From positions 1 to 60,014 of the forward strand of contig PHFO01000002.1 in NCBI GenBank assembly GCA_002861535.1: DNA of 60,014 nt, in the 5' to 3' direction. Under the pieces are notes generated by a model that saw only the letters and a list, made by a program, of their open reading frames with translations, ran no database searches and was not told the origin of the DNA. Below, in pieces: positions 29,815 through 41,040 of the stretch. This stretch comes from Cyanobacteria bacterium M5B4 (GTDB lineage: Bacteria; Cyanobacteriota; Cyanobacteriia; Pseudanabaenales; Pseudanabaenaceae). The stretch's first letter is position 1. Each line of letters begins with the position of its first letter. The translations under genes were made by a program, and so were the position numbers.

Positions 29815-30735
29815 TCAGCGGGATTTGACGGAGCTTTCCCTGGGGTTGAAAGACTGGACGCGCATCAGTTGTTCGTAGAGTTCCCGCTCGCGGTTGGAGG
29901 GGTTTTTGGGCACAACAATGACAATTTCCACGTATTGGTCGCCGTAGGTGCGGTTGTCCTTAGGGAAACCCTTATTAGATAAGCGCAGTTGTTGTCCCGA
30001 CTGGACTCCAGGGGGAATAGTCAACTTAACGGGACCACCCAGGGTAGGCACTTCGACTTGAGCGCCAAGTACAGCTTCACTGGGAGAAATTTTCACTTTG
30101 CAGTAGACATCGTAGCCCTCCAAAGTGAAGAAGGGATGGGGCTGGAGGATAATTTTAAGGTATAGGTCGCCGCCATTGGGTCCCTGCCCTTTGAGGCGGA
30201 TACGTTGTCCAGACATAACACCTGTGGGCATATTCACCTCTAGGGAGCGTCCATCTTCGAGGCGGATACGTTCTCTGCCGCCCACGTAGGCACGTTCTAA
30301 AGGCAGGTTGAGAATCGCCTCTGCATCGCGGCGGGGGCTGGGGCGGGTGGGGGGACGGTAGTCATTGTATTGATACTGGCTAGTGCGGAACCTGCCCAGA
30401 AGTTGGTCAACAAATTCCTGGAAGTCGCTATACTGACTAAAATCCACCTCTTCAGGAATATCGCTAAAACCTTCTCTGGTGGGGGGACGATTGCTCTGGA
30501 AGCCGCCCTGGCGTAGGTATTGCCCAAACCGATCGTACTGTTGTCGTTTGACGGGGTCGGAGAGAACTTCGTAGGCTTCACTTACGTCCTTAAATTTTTC
30601 TTCGGCACTTTTGTCCCCAGAATTGACATCGGGGTGATACTTGCGGGCAAGGCGGCGATAGGCGCGTTTGATTTCCTCAACGCTTGCCGATCGGGGAACG
30701 CCTAAGATGTCGTAATAGTTACGGAAGTTCTGCAT
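29815..30735 (-). CDS. dnaJ: J-domain co-chaperone, CbpA/DnaJ type II
   Basis: 306 residues. J domain at 5-72 with the HPD motif ([11 protein letters not shown]) that stimulates DnaK ATPase, a linker, then two beta-barrel client-binding domains ([43 protein letters not shown]). The zinc-finger CxxCxGxG repeats are absent, so it is a type II (CbpA-like) J protein. No dnaK or grpE is adjacent. It stands between the chemosensory operon and the ribosomal operon, all reverse strand. Confidence 0.92.
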   Translation of the reverse strand: MQNFRNYYDILGVPRSASVEEIKRAYRRLARKYHPDVNSGDKSAEEKFKDVSEAYEVLSDPVKRQQYDRFGQYLRQGGFQSNRPPTREGFSDIPEEVDFSQYSDFQEFVDQLLGRFRTSQYQYNDYRPPTRPSPRRDAEAILNLPLERAYVGGRERIRLEDGRSLEVNMPTGVMSGQRIRLKGQGPNGGDLYLKIILQPHPFFTLEGYDVYCKVKISPSEAVLGAQVEVPTLGGPVKLTIPPGVQSGQQLRLSNKGFPKDNRTYGDQYVEIVIVVPKNPSNRERELYEQLMRVQSFNPRESSVKSR

Positions 30736-30847
30736 TATTCCTATCTGGAACTAGCGGCTGTAAGTGATCATATCTTAAATTGCTTTGGGAATGGGAGGGG
30801 TGCTATTCGGGAAATCCGTACAGACCCAAGAGGAGCTAATTGTCTAT

Positions 30848-30876
30848 GAGTCTTTCTTGGCATGTAAGAAAGAGTC
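30848..30876. terminator. long hairpin after the chemosensory operon
   Basis: GAGTCTTTCTT and AAGAAAGAGTC form an 11-bp stem with one mismatch and a 7-base loop, 20 bases beyond the last cheW stop and before dnaJ. There is no T-run on the reverse strand, but a stable stem at an operon end suggests a terminator or mRNA 3' end. Confidence 0.55.
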
Positions 30877-30895
30877 GGTCTTTCGTTTTGTCGGT

Positions 30896-31387
30896 TTAAC
30901 TTTCTAATTGGTTGTTAAAGTTAAAACTGCCTACATCTAACAAATAAATGCTAATTGATTCCTGCTCTTGCTCTAAAACCGCCATATGACTGGCAAGACC
31001 GAGAATATCCACCTGTCTGTAGGAAGAAGGTAACGGTACAATGTTTTCTAACGGCACTTCTACCATGCCAGGTACCCGATCGGTAGGAATGCCAAATACT
31101 TCTCTTCTTTGACTAAAGGTCAAGATCAAAAATTGCTTTGATTCTAAGGGTTTTTGACTAAACCTAAAATGTAAGTCTACTACACTAATACAGGTGTGAC
31201 CCAAATTGATCAACCCAATCCCTTGATGGTTACTACTGATGACCGGTGGACAGGGAATAACTTTAATTACAGAAGCGATCGGTAGCGCCAACCAGTAGCC
31301 CCACACATCAAATAAAACTAATCTCAGCAGGTCATTATTATCATTTTTACCAGAAAGACGTTGGGCGGCAAAGGGAGTAGTTAACAT
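30896..31387 (-). CDS. cheW: CheW-like coupling protein (second)
   Basis: 163 residues with one CheW domain: RLVLFDVWGYWLALPIASVIKVI, then GLINLGHTCISVVDLHFRF and FGIPTDRVPGMVEV. CheW proteins link chemoreceptors to CheA. It ends the operon, just after CheA, so this system has two CheW proteins plus the CheW-like domain in CheA. It may bind a different receptor or serve as an array spacer; that is inference. Confidence 0.85.
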   Translation of the reverse strand: MLTTPFAAQRLSGKNDNNDLLRLVLFDVWGYWLALPIASVIKVIPCPPVISSNHQGIGLINLGHTCISVVDLHFRFSQKPLESKQFLILTFSQRREVFGIPTDRVPGMVEVPLENIVPLPSSYRQVDILGLASHMAVLEQEQESISIYLLDVGSFNFNNQLES

Positions 31388-31388
31388 G

Positions 31389-34153
31389 TTATTTACCTAT
31401 AAAGCTGTTTATTTTGTCGATAAGTTCCCGATCGTTGTAGGGTTTTGTCATGTAGTCTGTTGCTCCTAGTTCCATCGCTGTTTGACGATGTTTATCCCCA
31501 CTACGGGAAGTTAAAATAATGACAGGCACCTGGGGTAGATCAGGATCACTGCGGTAAGTTCGTAAAAAGTCAAATCCGTTCATTCTTGGCATTTCAATAT
31601 CGCAAATGATAAGACCGAGACTGGGGTTTTCAGCTACTTGACGGAGGGCTTCGTAGCCGTCTTGGGCTTGGATGGTTTTTATGCCTGCTTTTTGTAATGT
31701 CAAGACCATGCTTTGTCTTTGGGTGATAGAGTCATCTACTAATAAGACAGGAGGTTGTTCCGCTATAAGAGAGGGAGGATCGACACGAAAGATGTCGGGA
31801 GATAGCAGACCGATAGGAGGAAGGCTGGAGGGGGGGGGCGGCTCTTGCTGAATTAACCGATCGGGGTCAATTACTAGGGTGTATTTCCCGTCTCCCAAGA
31901 CGGTGTAACCCAAAATATAGGGAACAAGATGGGGCTGGGGACGAAACGATTTCAAGACTAATTCCTGCTCTGCTAAAATTTGGTCGACCTCTAAACAAAT
32001 ATTGGTGTTTTTGATGAGTAAAAGGGGTTTTAATGTAGGAGAACCAAGGGCATAGAATCCTGCTTGTAAAGAAGTGTTTGTATTTGTACTAAAGAAGTTA
32101 GGACGGTTATATTGAACTAAGTCTCCCAGGGGGAAAATGGGAACTAGGCTCTTTTGTCTATCTGTATGGACTAGCATCCGTCTGTTATTTTGGGACTGAA
32201 TTTGATTGGGCATAGGCAAAATGATCTGCTGAATGCTATCAATTAAAAAGCCGTAGGGAATCCCCTGGGACTGGCATACTAATAAGTTGAGAGTGGTTAG
32301 ATTGACGGGAATTTTTAAGGTAAAGGTAGTACCTTTATGGGGCTGGGAATCCACAGCAATCGAAGTCTCGATCGTTTGTAGTTTATTTCTGACTACATCT
32401 AAACCTACACCGCGCCCAGACAGTTCGCTTAACTGGGAGGCGGTGGAAAAACCAGGCATGAATAATAACTCTGCCAATTCTGTTTCTGATAATTGATCGG
32501 TGTTGTTGATCAATCCTTTTTCTATGCCTTTTTGGCGAATTTTTTGCCAATCTAGTCCCTGTCCGTCATCTTTCACTTGCAAGGTAATCCGATTACCAAA
32601 GTGTTCTGTATGAATGATAATTTTGCCGGTGGGGTCTTTCCCTCGTTCTAGGCGCACCTCCTTCGATTCAATGCCATGATCAAAGGCATTACGAATTAAA
32701 TGTAAGAGGGGTTCATATAACTGCTCCACAATCCCTTTATCTACTAGGGTGGGATTGCCAGTCAAGACTAACTCCACTTGTTTGTTGTAGGAATGGGCTA
32801 GCTGTTGTACCATTGCTGGAAAACGATCGAGGAGGTTGCTGAGGGGTACGGTGCGGGTTTGCACAAGATGGTCTTGGATTTCTGTTAAGATACGCTTTTG
32901 TTTTTTTAGGTTTAACAGTCCTGTTTGTACGAGAGAGTTCATGTCTTCTAGTTTTTCCCCTAAAATAGACATACTCTCTAGAGTGTTTTGCAGTAATATG
33001 TGCAGTTCTCCGTATTCGTCCATTTCTAAGCGATCGAACTGATCGTTGTTAAAGGAAAGATTGACATTAGATGCTAGATTGAGGTCTGCCCAGTCTTGTA
33101 CTTGACGCAGTTTGGCGCGGCATTCATAGAGATTAGCCAGGGATTCTTTACTGGTAGTAGAAGTTTGTTCAGCGTTGAGGGATTGCTGGTTGAAGTTGAT
33201 TAGTAATTCCCCAAGATCGTAATTGAGATTTTCGAGTTGCTCGATCGGTACTCTTACAGTTAAATTAGCTTTTACTTCAGGGATTGTTTCTGTCTTTTTC
33301 TCGATCGGTTGTTCTTTCGGTTGGGGAATTTCTTTAGGCACAACTGCGATCGGGGTTGTTTGTACAGGGGGCAATTCTTTGGATTCTACTGTGGGTTCAA
33401 CTGCTTGGCTAACTCCCCGATCGCCCTCTAGGATTTGTTTGCAGGTCTGGCGATAGTTTTCTAAGGCGACTTGAGCACCATGACTAAGGTTTCATCGTCG
33501 GGGTCAGTGCTTAGCATATCTAATACTTGTTGGGCACAGTTTTCCCAATTAGATAAATTGTAGGACTGAGCAATACCTAAAAAGAATTCTGCCTGTTGTT
33601 GTAATGTCGATCGGATATTTTCTATGTCTCCTTGGGCGATCGTTACTTCTAATTGATTTAGTTCTTCGGGAATGCTGTCTTGGAAAATGGCAGCAACAAC
33701 ATCATAACCAAGGTCAGTAGAATTTAAGACCGGTGCTTCCTGTCCAAAGAAGTCTCCCAGCTTGGCTTGCAATCTGGCAAAAACATCTGCTGTCCGATCG
33801 AGTATTTCTGCTTCATTGTAGTCAATGCCGTTAATCTCAGCAGTCAGAGGTAGTTTCAGACATTCATAGCCTTCTAGTAACAAGCTACTCAATTCTCTGT
33901 CAAACTCAATGTTGGGATCGTACAAAGATTTAAATACGTCTTCTAAATGATGGGCTACAGTTTTAAGAGTTTCTCGCCCTACGCTGGCTGCCGAACCCTT
34001 GAGGGTATGGGCATTGCGCATTAAATTATGCACAAGTTCTACGGAATGACTAGACAACAATTGATAGAGGTCGCGCTCGATCGTTTGTAATAGCTCCGGT
34101 GCTTCAATTAAAAAGTATTGATAAATTTGTTGTTGAATTTCTTGATCAGTCAT
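31389..34153 (-). CDS. cheA: CheA-type hybrid histidine kinase with C-terminal REC (one frameshift)
   Basis: Kinase of the chemosensory array, PixL/PtxE/PilL-like. N-terminal part (to about residue 225): Hpt domain with RNAHTLKGSAASVGRETL (phospho-His 49) and a second helical Hpt-like region. After the break come the dimerisation helices, the ATPase domain (HLIRNAFDHGIESKEVRLER, KDDGQGLDW, FSTASQLSELSGRGVGLDVV), a CheW-like domain, and a receiver domain (VLLVDDSITQRQSM, CDIEMPRMNG, TKPY). The frame breaks at about 33464-33472: one base added restores ..MVLK-ALENYRQTCKQILEGD.. through to the P-rich linker. The N-terminus overlaps the coiled-coil gene by eight bases. Probably one intact gene with a sequencing error. 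Confidence 0.9.
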
Positions 34154-36032
34154 GACTAAACTCCCGCAGATTTGCCATCTTTGCTATAGTAGACTGTAGC
34201 AGTTGTCTTTCCTGGTGTAGGGTTTGACGATCTTGCTCCAACTGTATCCGATCGGAGTTGAGGCGGAGTTGCTCCTGTTGCAACTGATGGTGTCTTTCGT
34301 TTAGAGTTTGTTTTTCTGTTTGCAACTGCTCCCATTCCTGTCGTTTCTTTTGTAATTCTACCTCTAGTTCCGATCGAGCTTGTTGTATCTCACGGTCAAG
34401 GATTTGTCTGCTCTCTAGTTTTTCTGCTTCTAGTTGCTGACGGCACAGTTGTAGTTGCGCTTCAAATTCCTGGAGGCGGATCTTTAGTTCTTCTTCCAAC
34501 GCTTCTAATCTCAATTTAATCTCAGTTTGTACTCTTTCCCTCAATCTTTGATTTTCTTCCTGTTGTTTCTGATACTCTTGATGGAGGATTTCCCGATGTT
34601 GTAACCGTCTTAGGTTTAGTTCTGCTTCTAGTTCTTGCTGTAGTTTCTCCCTTGACTGCTGTTGTTCTTGCTGGAGGGATTGCTGTTGCTCCGATCGTTG
34701 TTGTTCTATCTCCAGGAGCATCTGCTGTCTTAGTTGCTCTACTTCCTGTTGCAGAATTGCTTTTGCTTCAATGCTCTGTCTTTCTAACTGTTGCTGATAT
34801 GCTAGTCTTTGTTGTTGTTGTTCGTTTTCTAGGATGATTTGTTGCTCTCTGCGTCTTTGATCTATCTCTGCTTCTAATTCTCGAGAGCGTTGTTCATACT
34901 CTTCTGCTATAAGAGTCTGAAGATTCTCATAGAGTTCCGATCGTTGGGTTTCTAAAAGGTGATTAAACTCCTGTTGCAATCTGATCTTGTCTGCTTCCCA
35001 TTGCTGTCTTTCTTGTTCTATTTGCAGCAGTTGCTGTTCCCGATCGAGTTCAAAGGCTTGCCGTTTGGCTAATAACTCCCGATCGAGGTTCTCCCTTGCC
35101 AGTCTTTTTTCTTGTTCAAACTGTTGTTGGAGGTGTTGCATCTGAGAAATTTGTTGTTCCCATTCCCGATCGAGTTGTTGTCTTTCCTGTTCCTTTTCTG
35201 CCTCCCATTGCTCCTGGGCAGACTTTAAGCCAATTAGCTGGCTTTCAATTTCCTGATCGGCAACTTGACGCATCTGCAGAAGTTCGGCTTGAGCTTTCGC
35301 CTGCTCTGCTTGCCATTGTTGCCGCGCTGCTGCCATTTCTTGCTCAAAAGCCTGCCGTCTTTGTGCTAATTCCTGCTCTAAACTAGCTAGCTGTTTTTGA
35401 ATTTCTTCTTCCGTATTTTGACGCATCTGCAGAAGTTCGGCTTGAGCTTTCGCCTGCTCTGCTTGCCATTGCTGCCGCGCTGCTGCCATTTCTTGCTCAA
35501 AAGCTTGCCGTTTCTGTGCTAATTCCTGCTCCAAAGACTGCAATGCCAGTTGCCTTTCTGTCTCCCGCTCCTGGAGCCACTGTTGCTGACGCGCCTCTAG
35601 TTCTTGGGTCAGGGCAGTAAGTTGCTCCCGTTCCTGATTAACCGCTGTAAGAGCACCCTCTAGGGTGTTGACAAATCCCTCTACTAAATTGGTCAACTCC
35701 GCTTCTTCGGGAGCAGTTTCGGGCGTAATTACCTGCTTAATTTGAGCACAACCGGCAAGAGCAATTTGTAACCGTTTTGCCGCAGGAATCAGCTCATAAC
35801 TCTGAATGAGCAAACTAAACCTTAAAATCAATCTAGCTAGCTTGCGAATTGTTGCCAGATTTGAGTTTTGCAACTTCCGTTGTGCCCATACTGACAACAA
35901 CCGATCGAGTTGGTCTAAACAATCGCTATGGGATTCCAGCAGAGGATATACAACAACAGGATTACCATTGCTGATATAAGTCTCCTCTAACAGCTTGACG
36001 ATAAATTGCTCGGCGCGGTTGGGGCTTTTCAT
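34146..36032 (-). CDS. long coiled-coil protein between receptor and CheA
   Basis: 628 residues, not a known chemotaxis component. Residues about 5-130 form a helical domain whose NGNPVVVYPLLESHSDCLDQ resembles an unnamed cyanobacterial module (NPQVVYPLL-AN-DKLD type) seen at the N-terminus of TPR/CHAT-like proteins, from memory. Residues about 130-620 are almost pure Q/E/L/R coiled coil, enough for a rod of several hundred angstroms if continuous. A 51-residue tandem repeat (FEQEMAAARQQWQAEQAKA) lies at DNA 35265-35525. It begins one base after the receptor stop and overlaps cheA, so it is made with both. I infer a scaffold, spacer or polar-localisation role. Confidence 0.85.
   Translation of the reverse strand: MKSPNRAEQFIVKLLEETYISNGNPVVVYPLLESHSDCLDQLDRLLSVWAQRKLQNSNLATIRKLARLILRFSLLIQSYELIPAAKRLQIALAGCAQIKQVITPETAPEEAELTNLVEGFVNTLEGALTAVNQEREQLTALTQELEARQQQWLQERETERQLALQSLEQELAQKRQAFEQEMAAARQQWQAEQAKAQAELLQMRQNTEEEIQKQLASLEQELAQRRQAFEQEMAAARQQWQAEQAKAQAELLQMRQVADQEIESQLIGLKSAQEQWEAEKEQERQQLDREWEQQISQMQHLQQQFEQEKRLARENLDRELLAKRQAFELDREQQLLQIEQERQQWEADKIRLQQEFNHLLETQRSELYENLQTLIAEEYEQRSRELEAEIDQRRREQQIILENEQQQQRLAYQQQLERQSIEAKAILQQEVEQLRQQMLLEIEQQRSEQQQSLQQEQQQSREKLQQELEAELNLRRLQHREILHQEYQKQQEENQRLRERVQTEIKLRLEALEEELKIRLQEFEAQLQLCRQQLEAEKLESRQILDREIQQARSELEVELQKKRQEWEQLQTEKQTLNERHHQLQQEQLRLNSDRIQLEQDRQTLHQERQLLQSTIAKMANLREFSHD
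35265..35525 (-). repeat. 153-bp tandem repeat inside the coiled-coil gene
   Basis: Two copies start at about 35265 and 35418, near-identical for roughly 100 bases (only a few differences), giving the duplicated peptide AFEQEMAAARQQWQAEQAK in frame. It is a recent duplication that lengthens the coiled coil by 51 residues. Confidence 0.8.
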
Positions 36033-36033
36033 C

Positions 36034-39000
36034 TTAGTCTACCTTGAATTTACTGACAGTTACTTCTAGGGCTTGGGCAGTATCTAACAGTTCCTGGAAT
36101 GCCTGGGAAATTTCGGCGGCACCGGCAGAAGTTTTGTGGGCGATCGTGGCAACGTCTGTCATACCCTGGGTGACAACTTGGGATTGTTGCTCCTGTACGG
36201 CAGTAGCTTGGGTGATCCCTTCGACTAATTCGCCGATTTTTTGCGTCAGTTGGGCAATGGCTTGTAGACTCTGTCTCGTTTCGTTAACCAATCCAGAGCC
36301 TTTGACTACCTGGGTAATGCCCACTTCCATGGCTTCAATTACGCCGTTGGTTTCCGTCTGGATTTCTTGTACCAGTCGTTCAATCTCTGTCGTGGCATTG
36401 GCGGACTGATAGGCTAACGATCGGACTTCATCGGCAACAACGGCAAAGCCTCTGCCAAATTCCCCCGCCCTGGTCGCCTCGATCGCAGCATTCAATGCCA
36501 GCAGGTTGGTCTGAGTAGCAAAGTTTTCGATCAGGTTCACCACTTTGGAAATCTTTTGCGAAGATTCCCCTAAGCGTTTGATCTTCTTCGCGGTTTCTGA
36601 CACCGTTTCCCTTACTTCCAAGATGCTGCTTACGGTTAGTTCTGCTAGAGAGTCTCCCTGTTGCACAACGCGATTAGCCTCTACTACCGACTCTTGCACA
36701 ATTTGAGCGCTGGTGGTGATCGCTTGCACAGAGTTAAGCATCTGTTGTAAAAACTGTAGAGCCTGCTCTAGCTTATTCACCTGATCCTGCGCCTGATTAG
36801 AAAGTTCGGTCACAGCAGTAGTATTGCTGTTGGAGGCTTGACTCACCCGCACGGCCGCTGCCTGTACCTGTCTTACCAGTTCGCGCAGGGTTTGAATGGT
36901 GGTGTTGTAACCATCAGCGATCGTTCCCACTTCATCTTCTGACAATGGTGCTCTCACTGTTAAATCCCCCTTAAAGGAAGGCTCGATCGCCCTTAAAATC
37001 CTCAAAGCAGACTGTTGCAGATTCTCTCTGGCTTGTTTTTCCCTTTCCGCCGCGATCGCTAGCTGTTCTGACTGGGCTTGAATTTGGGCGAGGTATTCCG
37101 CCTGTTGTAGTGCCACGATCAGTTGTTGGGCGGTCTGTTGCATTAGAGTAATCTCTGATTCCTTCCATGTTCTTGGTCCAGAGTTTTGGTAGGTACAGAG
37201 CAGTCCCCAAAGTTCCCCTTTCTGATAGATGGGCACGATGATGTAAGCTCTTGCCTGATATTTCTCCAAAGAAGAGATGTAACAAGCAGGGAAGTCCTTG
37301 GTGTAAATATCTTCGACTACCGTGCAGGTAACTCCGCTTGTGTATTTCCCTCCTTTGCTGTCTTGTAAGTAGGTGTCCCGCTCGATGATGTCTGCACCCG
37401 CCCATTTGCGTAAAGTACACCGATCGTTTTGAGTGCGATCGCCGCGGAGTACCTCGTCGTTTTGTTGTTCGATTAACAAGGAAACCCAGCCTGCTCCCAC
37501 CGCTTCGGCAATCACTTGACCGCTGAAATCGGGGTTGAATTTGTACACTACTGTGCGATCGGCTTGCAAGGCTAGTCTGATCTCTTGGGTCACTACTTTG
37601 AAGATGGTGTCAACTTCAATTGCCTGGCTCTGACGGATTTTATCGGAAATGCGATTGAGGGTGCGCTCCAGGTTAGCGATTTGCTTCAATTCCTCCGATC
37701 GCAGTTGAATTTCTTTGAGATATTCTGCCTGTTGCAGGGCTAGACCCAACTGCTGGGCAACCCGCTTGACAAAGAAACATTCGTCGTCGGTCCACTTTCT
37801 GGGACCACTATTTTGATAGATGCCCACTAAGCCCCATAGTTTGCCCCCTTGGTAGACGGGGGCAATGACGTAGGCTTTGGCTTGATATTTTTCCAGGGAG
37901 GCTACATAGCAGGTAGGGAAGTTTTGGGTGTAAATGTCATCAATGGCAGTGAAAATCTCGCCCTGGGCGTATTTCCCTCCCCTGGTCTCCTGGAGGTAGG
38001 TATCCCGCTCGATAATGTCCCCGTCTGACCACTTGCGCAGAATACACCGATCGTTTTGGGTGCGGTCTCCCCGCAATACTTCGTCGTTTTGTTGCTCTAA
38101 TAGGAGGGACACCCAGCCGGAACCGACGGACTCCGCTACTACCATGCCGCTGAAGTCGGGGTTAAATTGGTACACCACCGCCCGATCGGTGTTCACTGCC
38201 AGACGAATTTCCTCCGTAGTCACCCTAAAGATGGTATCTAGGTTTTGAGATAGGCGCACCTTTTCCGTAATTTTGTTCAACACCCTTTCTAGTTCTGCCT
38301 TGCGGGTGAGGGCGTAGGAGCGTGCCTCAATCTGATCGAAATATTCCGCCTGTTGCAGAGCAATACTTAACTGTACTCCCGCCTGAATTAGCAAGTCCAG
38401 CTCGTAGTTTTCCCAATGGCGGGGCGCGTCGTTTTGATATACCCCCAAAATGCCCCACAATTTTTCCCCTTCAAAAATGGGGGTGAGCATGTAAGCCTTG
38501 GTGCCCCAGTTTTTCAGGAGGTTGAGATGGCACTCATCCTTGGTTTGGGTGTAGATGTCGTCAATGCGGAGGCTTTCCCCCAAGCGATACCGCCCGCCCT
38601 GGGTCTGCTGTAGATATTCGTCCTTGAGGTCGGAACCCACGAGCTTGATCCACTGTTCACCCACATCTTCGTAGATAAACCGTCCACTCCAATCCTCAAA
38701 AAATTGATATACTACCGCCCGATCGGCTCGCAATACCCGCCGTAATTCCTTGGTGGTAAAGTCAAACACCGTCTCCAGGGACGATCGTTCTTGCATCTGG
38801 GTGACGTTCTGTTGCCCTAAGCGATAGATAAACTTAGTCGCTTCTTCTTCCTGGCTCTGGAACCGATCGAGGTAATCCCGTTGCTCTCTGTAGCCCAAAC
38901 TTTGACTGACCACTCGACCGAGCTGCTCCATCAGCTTGATTTCTAAGGGTTGCCAGTGGCGCACTTTCTGGCTGTAGTGGAGTAATAAGCCCCACAGTTT

Positions 39001-40497
39001 ATCTCCCACAAACAGGGGTACTGCCACATAGGCTTGCACCTCTGCCTCGGCAAGGAGTTTTTTATGATTGTTGTCCAGATCAGCCTTAGCTACATCACTA
39101 ATTACAAAGGTCTCGCGGCTGACATAGCGCCCCCCCTTCATTTCCTGGAAACAGGGGTCAAAGCTGGCACTGCTGAGCATGGAGGCGACACCAGGGGCAC
39201 AGGACTCGACAATAAAATCCCCGCTCCAGTCCAAATTGAATTGATAGACGCAAGCCCGATCGAGATGGAAGCGGTATAGAGCCTCCTGAGTTGCCATCTG
39301 CAGTAATTCTTCTACATTTTGGGCATTGTTGAGGCGATTGCTCAACTGATCGATCTTTTGATAGGCGCTAAAGGCGTAGTAAGCCAGGGCTTTTTCTAAA
39401 AACTGTACGACGGTCTGTAAAAATTCTACCTCTGCCTTCTGCCAAGACCGTACCCGATCGGTTTGATAAACTTCCAAAAGCCCCCACAACCGCCAATTTT
39501 CCTCTACGCGAATGGGGACGCTGACTAAAGCCTTAGCCTGATATTGTTCCAAGACCGGCACTAAACAACTGGCAATTTGCCCGTTTTTAATGTCATCTAC
39601 CACGAGGGTTTCCCCCTGGGCAAATCTTCCCCCCTTGAGGGAATGGAAGTGCTCATCCGCCACACTAAAACCTACCAAGGGAGGGACTTCTGCCGCCCTA
39701 GACTCTACGATGTAATCCCCTGACCAGTCGGCACCAAATTGATACACTGCCACCCGATCGACCTTTAGGGCTTGGCGCACATCTAGTACGACCACCTGCA
39801 ACAGTTGCTCTAAACTCTGGGAGGATTGCAACCTCTCTATCTTCTTCTCCAGTTGACGCGCCTGTTCCCCTAAACTGCTCCATTGGGTAACTTCCCCCCT
39901 AACCTGGGCTACTAATAACTGTGCCTCCAATTCTTGGGCTACCCGATCGAGAACTGCCAGCTCTGACTTGATCCAGGCTTTTGGTGCTTTACATCTATGC
40001 CCCACCAACAGCCCCCACACTTTGCCTGCCAGGGTTAGGGGCACTACCGCCAAGGACTGCACCTGATACTGATTAAACAGTTGTTTCTGATAGGGGCTAA
40101 ATTCGCCTTGGTTCACATCTGCGATCGCCATCTGTTGCCCTTCTGCAAATGCTGCTATCGGCAGTTTCTGCCCTAAACTGGGTGTAAAGCCTGGATGGAG
40201 AGACTCTGCTTGCACTATCTCTGTCGCTATTTCATAGACTAAAACCCGGTCTAGTGCTAAGGTCTGCCGCAACCGATCGGCGGCAGTTTGCCATAAACTC
40301 TCAAGTCCTTGACATTCCCTTAGAGTGCTGATCAATTCGCGGCAGTCCGGTAATTCCTGCTCTAAATCCAGGCTCTTTGCCATCTCTTTCAAGCGGCTGA
40401 TTCGCTCCTGTACTAGTTTGCTATCTACTTGACGATTGCGACTAGCTTCGTTGGCTAAGGTGGTAAGTTCGTTGAGGAGTTGCTGTTGAGAGTTCAT
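36034..40497 (-). CDS. soluble chemoreceptor with six CBCR-like GAF domains
   Basis: 1487 residues, no membrane segment. Six tandem GAF domains at about 62-195, 228-375, 393-535, 572-720, 750-930 and 957-1135; a HAMP-like segment about 1165-1215; then an MCP signalling domain with hairpin tip [36 protein letters not shown]. GAFs share cyanobacteriochrome features: [21 protein letters not shown]4 has the canonical bilin-binding Cys-His (C656-H657 in DECHLNLL). GAF3 has a DPCF second-Cys motif (C449) but N477-H478 where the first Cys should be. GAF5 and GAF6 have Cys-Tyr (C863, C1072) and are near duplicates. The layout matches PixJ/PtxD phototaxis receptors. Confidence 0.9.
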   Translation of the reverse strand: MNSQQQLLNELTTLANEASRNRQVDSKLVQERISRLKEMAKSLDLEQELPDCRELISTLRECQGLESLWQTAADRLRQTLALDRVLVYEIATEIVQAESLHPGFTPSLGQKLPIAAFAEGQQMAIADVNQGEFSPYQKQLFNQYQVQSLAVVPLTLAGKVWGLLVGHRCKAPKAWIKSELAVLDRVAQELEAQLLVAQVRGEVTQWSSLGEQARQLEKKIERLQSSQSLEQLLQVVVLDVRQALKVDRVAVYQFGADWSGDYIVESRAAEVPPLVGFSVADEHFHSLKGGRFAQGETLVVDDIKNGQIASCLVPVLEQYQAKALVSVPIRVEENWRLWGLLEVYQTDRVRSWQKAEVEFLQTVVQFLEKALAYYAFSAYQKIDQLSNRLNNAQNVEELLQMATQEALYRFHLDRACVYQFNLDWSGDFIVESCAPGVASMLSSASFDPCFQEMKGGRYVSRETFVISDVAKADLDNNHKKLLAEAEVQAYVAVPLFVGDKLWGLLLHYSQKVRHWQPLEIKLMEQLGRVVSQSLGYREQRDYLDRFQSQEEEATKFIYRLGQQNVTQMQERSSLETVFDFTTKELRRVLRADRAVVYQFFEDWSGRFIYEDVGEQWIKLVGSDLKDEYLQQTQGGRYRLGESLRIDDIYTQTKDECHLNLLKNWGTKAYMLTPIFEGEKLWGILGVYQNDAPRHWENYELDLLIQAGVQLSIALQQAEYFDQIEARSYALTRKAELERVLNKITEKVRLSQNLDTIFRVTTEEIRLAVNTDRAVVYQFNPDFSGMVVAESVGSGWVSLLLEQQNDEVLRGDRTQNDRCILRKWSDGDIIERDTYLQETRGGKYAQGEIFTAIDDIYTQNFPTCYVASLEKYQAKAYVIAPVYQGGKLWGLVGIYQNSGPRKWTDDECFFVKRVAQQLGLALQQAEYLKEIQLRSEELKQIANLERTLNRISDKIRQSQAIEVDTIFKVVTQEIRLALQADRTVVYKFNPDFSGQVIAEAVGAGWVSLLIEQQNDEVLRGDRTQNDRCTLRKWAGADIIERDTYLQDSKGGKYTSGVTCTVVEDIYTKDFPACYISSLEKYQARAYIIVPIYQKGELWGLLCTYQNSGPRTWKESEITLMQQTAQQLIVALQQAEYLAQIQAQSEQLAIAAEREKQARENLQQSALRILRAIEPSFKGDLTVRAPLSEDEVGTIADGYNTTIQTLRELVRQVQAAAVRVSQASNSNTTAVTELSNQAQDQVNKLEQALQFLQQMLNSVQAITTSAQIVQESVVEANRVVQQGDSLAELTVSSILEVRETVSETAKKIKRLGESSQKISKVVNLIENFATQTNLLALNAAIEATRAGEFGRGFAVVADEVRSLAYQSANATTEIERLVQEIQTETNGVIEAMEVGITQVVKGSGLVNETRQSLQAIAQLTQKIGELVEGITQATAVQEQQSQVVTQGMTDVATIAHKTSAGAAEISQAFQELLDTAQALEVTVSKFKVD

Positions 40498-40512
40498 AGT
40501 TTTTCCTGATAA

Positions 40513-41040
40513 TTATAAATGAATAAAACTGTTAATTATGCCCTGGGGGTCTAATAATAGTAGAGGTCGGTTCTGCTCATCTAAAAAGTAACCCTGGATA
40601 AAATCCATTGCGATCGGTTTTATCATTTCCGCTGTAACCGCTTGCAGGTCATCTATAAAAAAGCTCCTGATCCCATCCACTCGATCGATTGCCATGCCTA
40701 GATATTGTCCTTGCAGGGGGGTCAACAGACATAGACAATTTTCTCGAAGATTAGATTGTTTACCTAGTAGTAATTCCTGGAAGTCAATCAACCAAGCCAA
40801 GTTGCCGCGCCAGTTATAAATTCCCATTACATTACTATCTAAACCTGGTACTAAAGTTACTTGAGTCAAGTTTAAGCTAAAAATTTCCTGGAGTTTTCCT
40901 AAAGGGAACAAAAATTCATATTCTCCCAAGGCAAACTGCAAAAAACGGGATTGCTCTACTACTAATTCCACCGATCGATCGGTGAGGAAACCCGTTGTCA
41001 GTTCAGGGGTTAAAAAATCCAGGGTGGCTAATTGGCTCAT
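40513..41040 (-). CDS. cheW: CheW-like coupling protein (first)
   Basis: 175 residues, CheW domain from about residue 30: RFLQFALGEYEFLFPLGKLQEIFSL, MGIYNWRGNLAWLIDFQELL, LGMAIDRVDGI. It corresponds by position to PixI/PtxC, directly upstream of the receptor gene (15 bases). Its ATG overlaps the stop of the preceding coiled-coil gene by four bases (ATGA). The usual role is linking the receptor to CheA. Confidence 0.9.
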   Translation of the reverse strand: MSQLATLDFLTPELTTGFLTDRSVELVVEQSRFLQFALGEYEFLFPLGKLQEIFSLNLTQVTLVPGLDSNVMGIYNWRGNLAWLIDFQELLLGKQSNLRENCLCLLTPLQGQYLGMAIDRVDGIRSFFIDDLQAVTAEMIKPIAMDFIQGYFLDEQNRPLLLLDPQGIINSFIHL

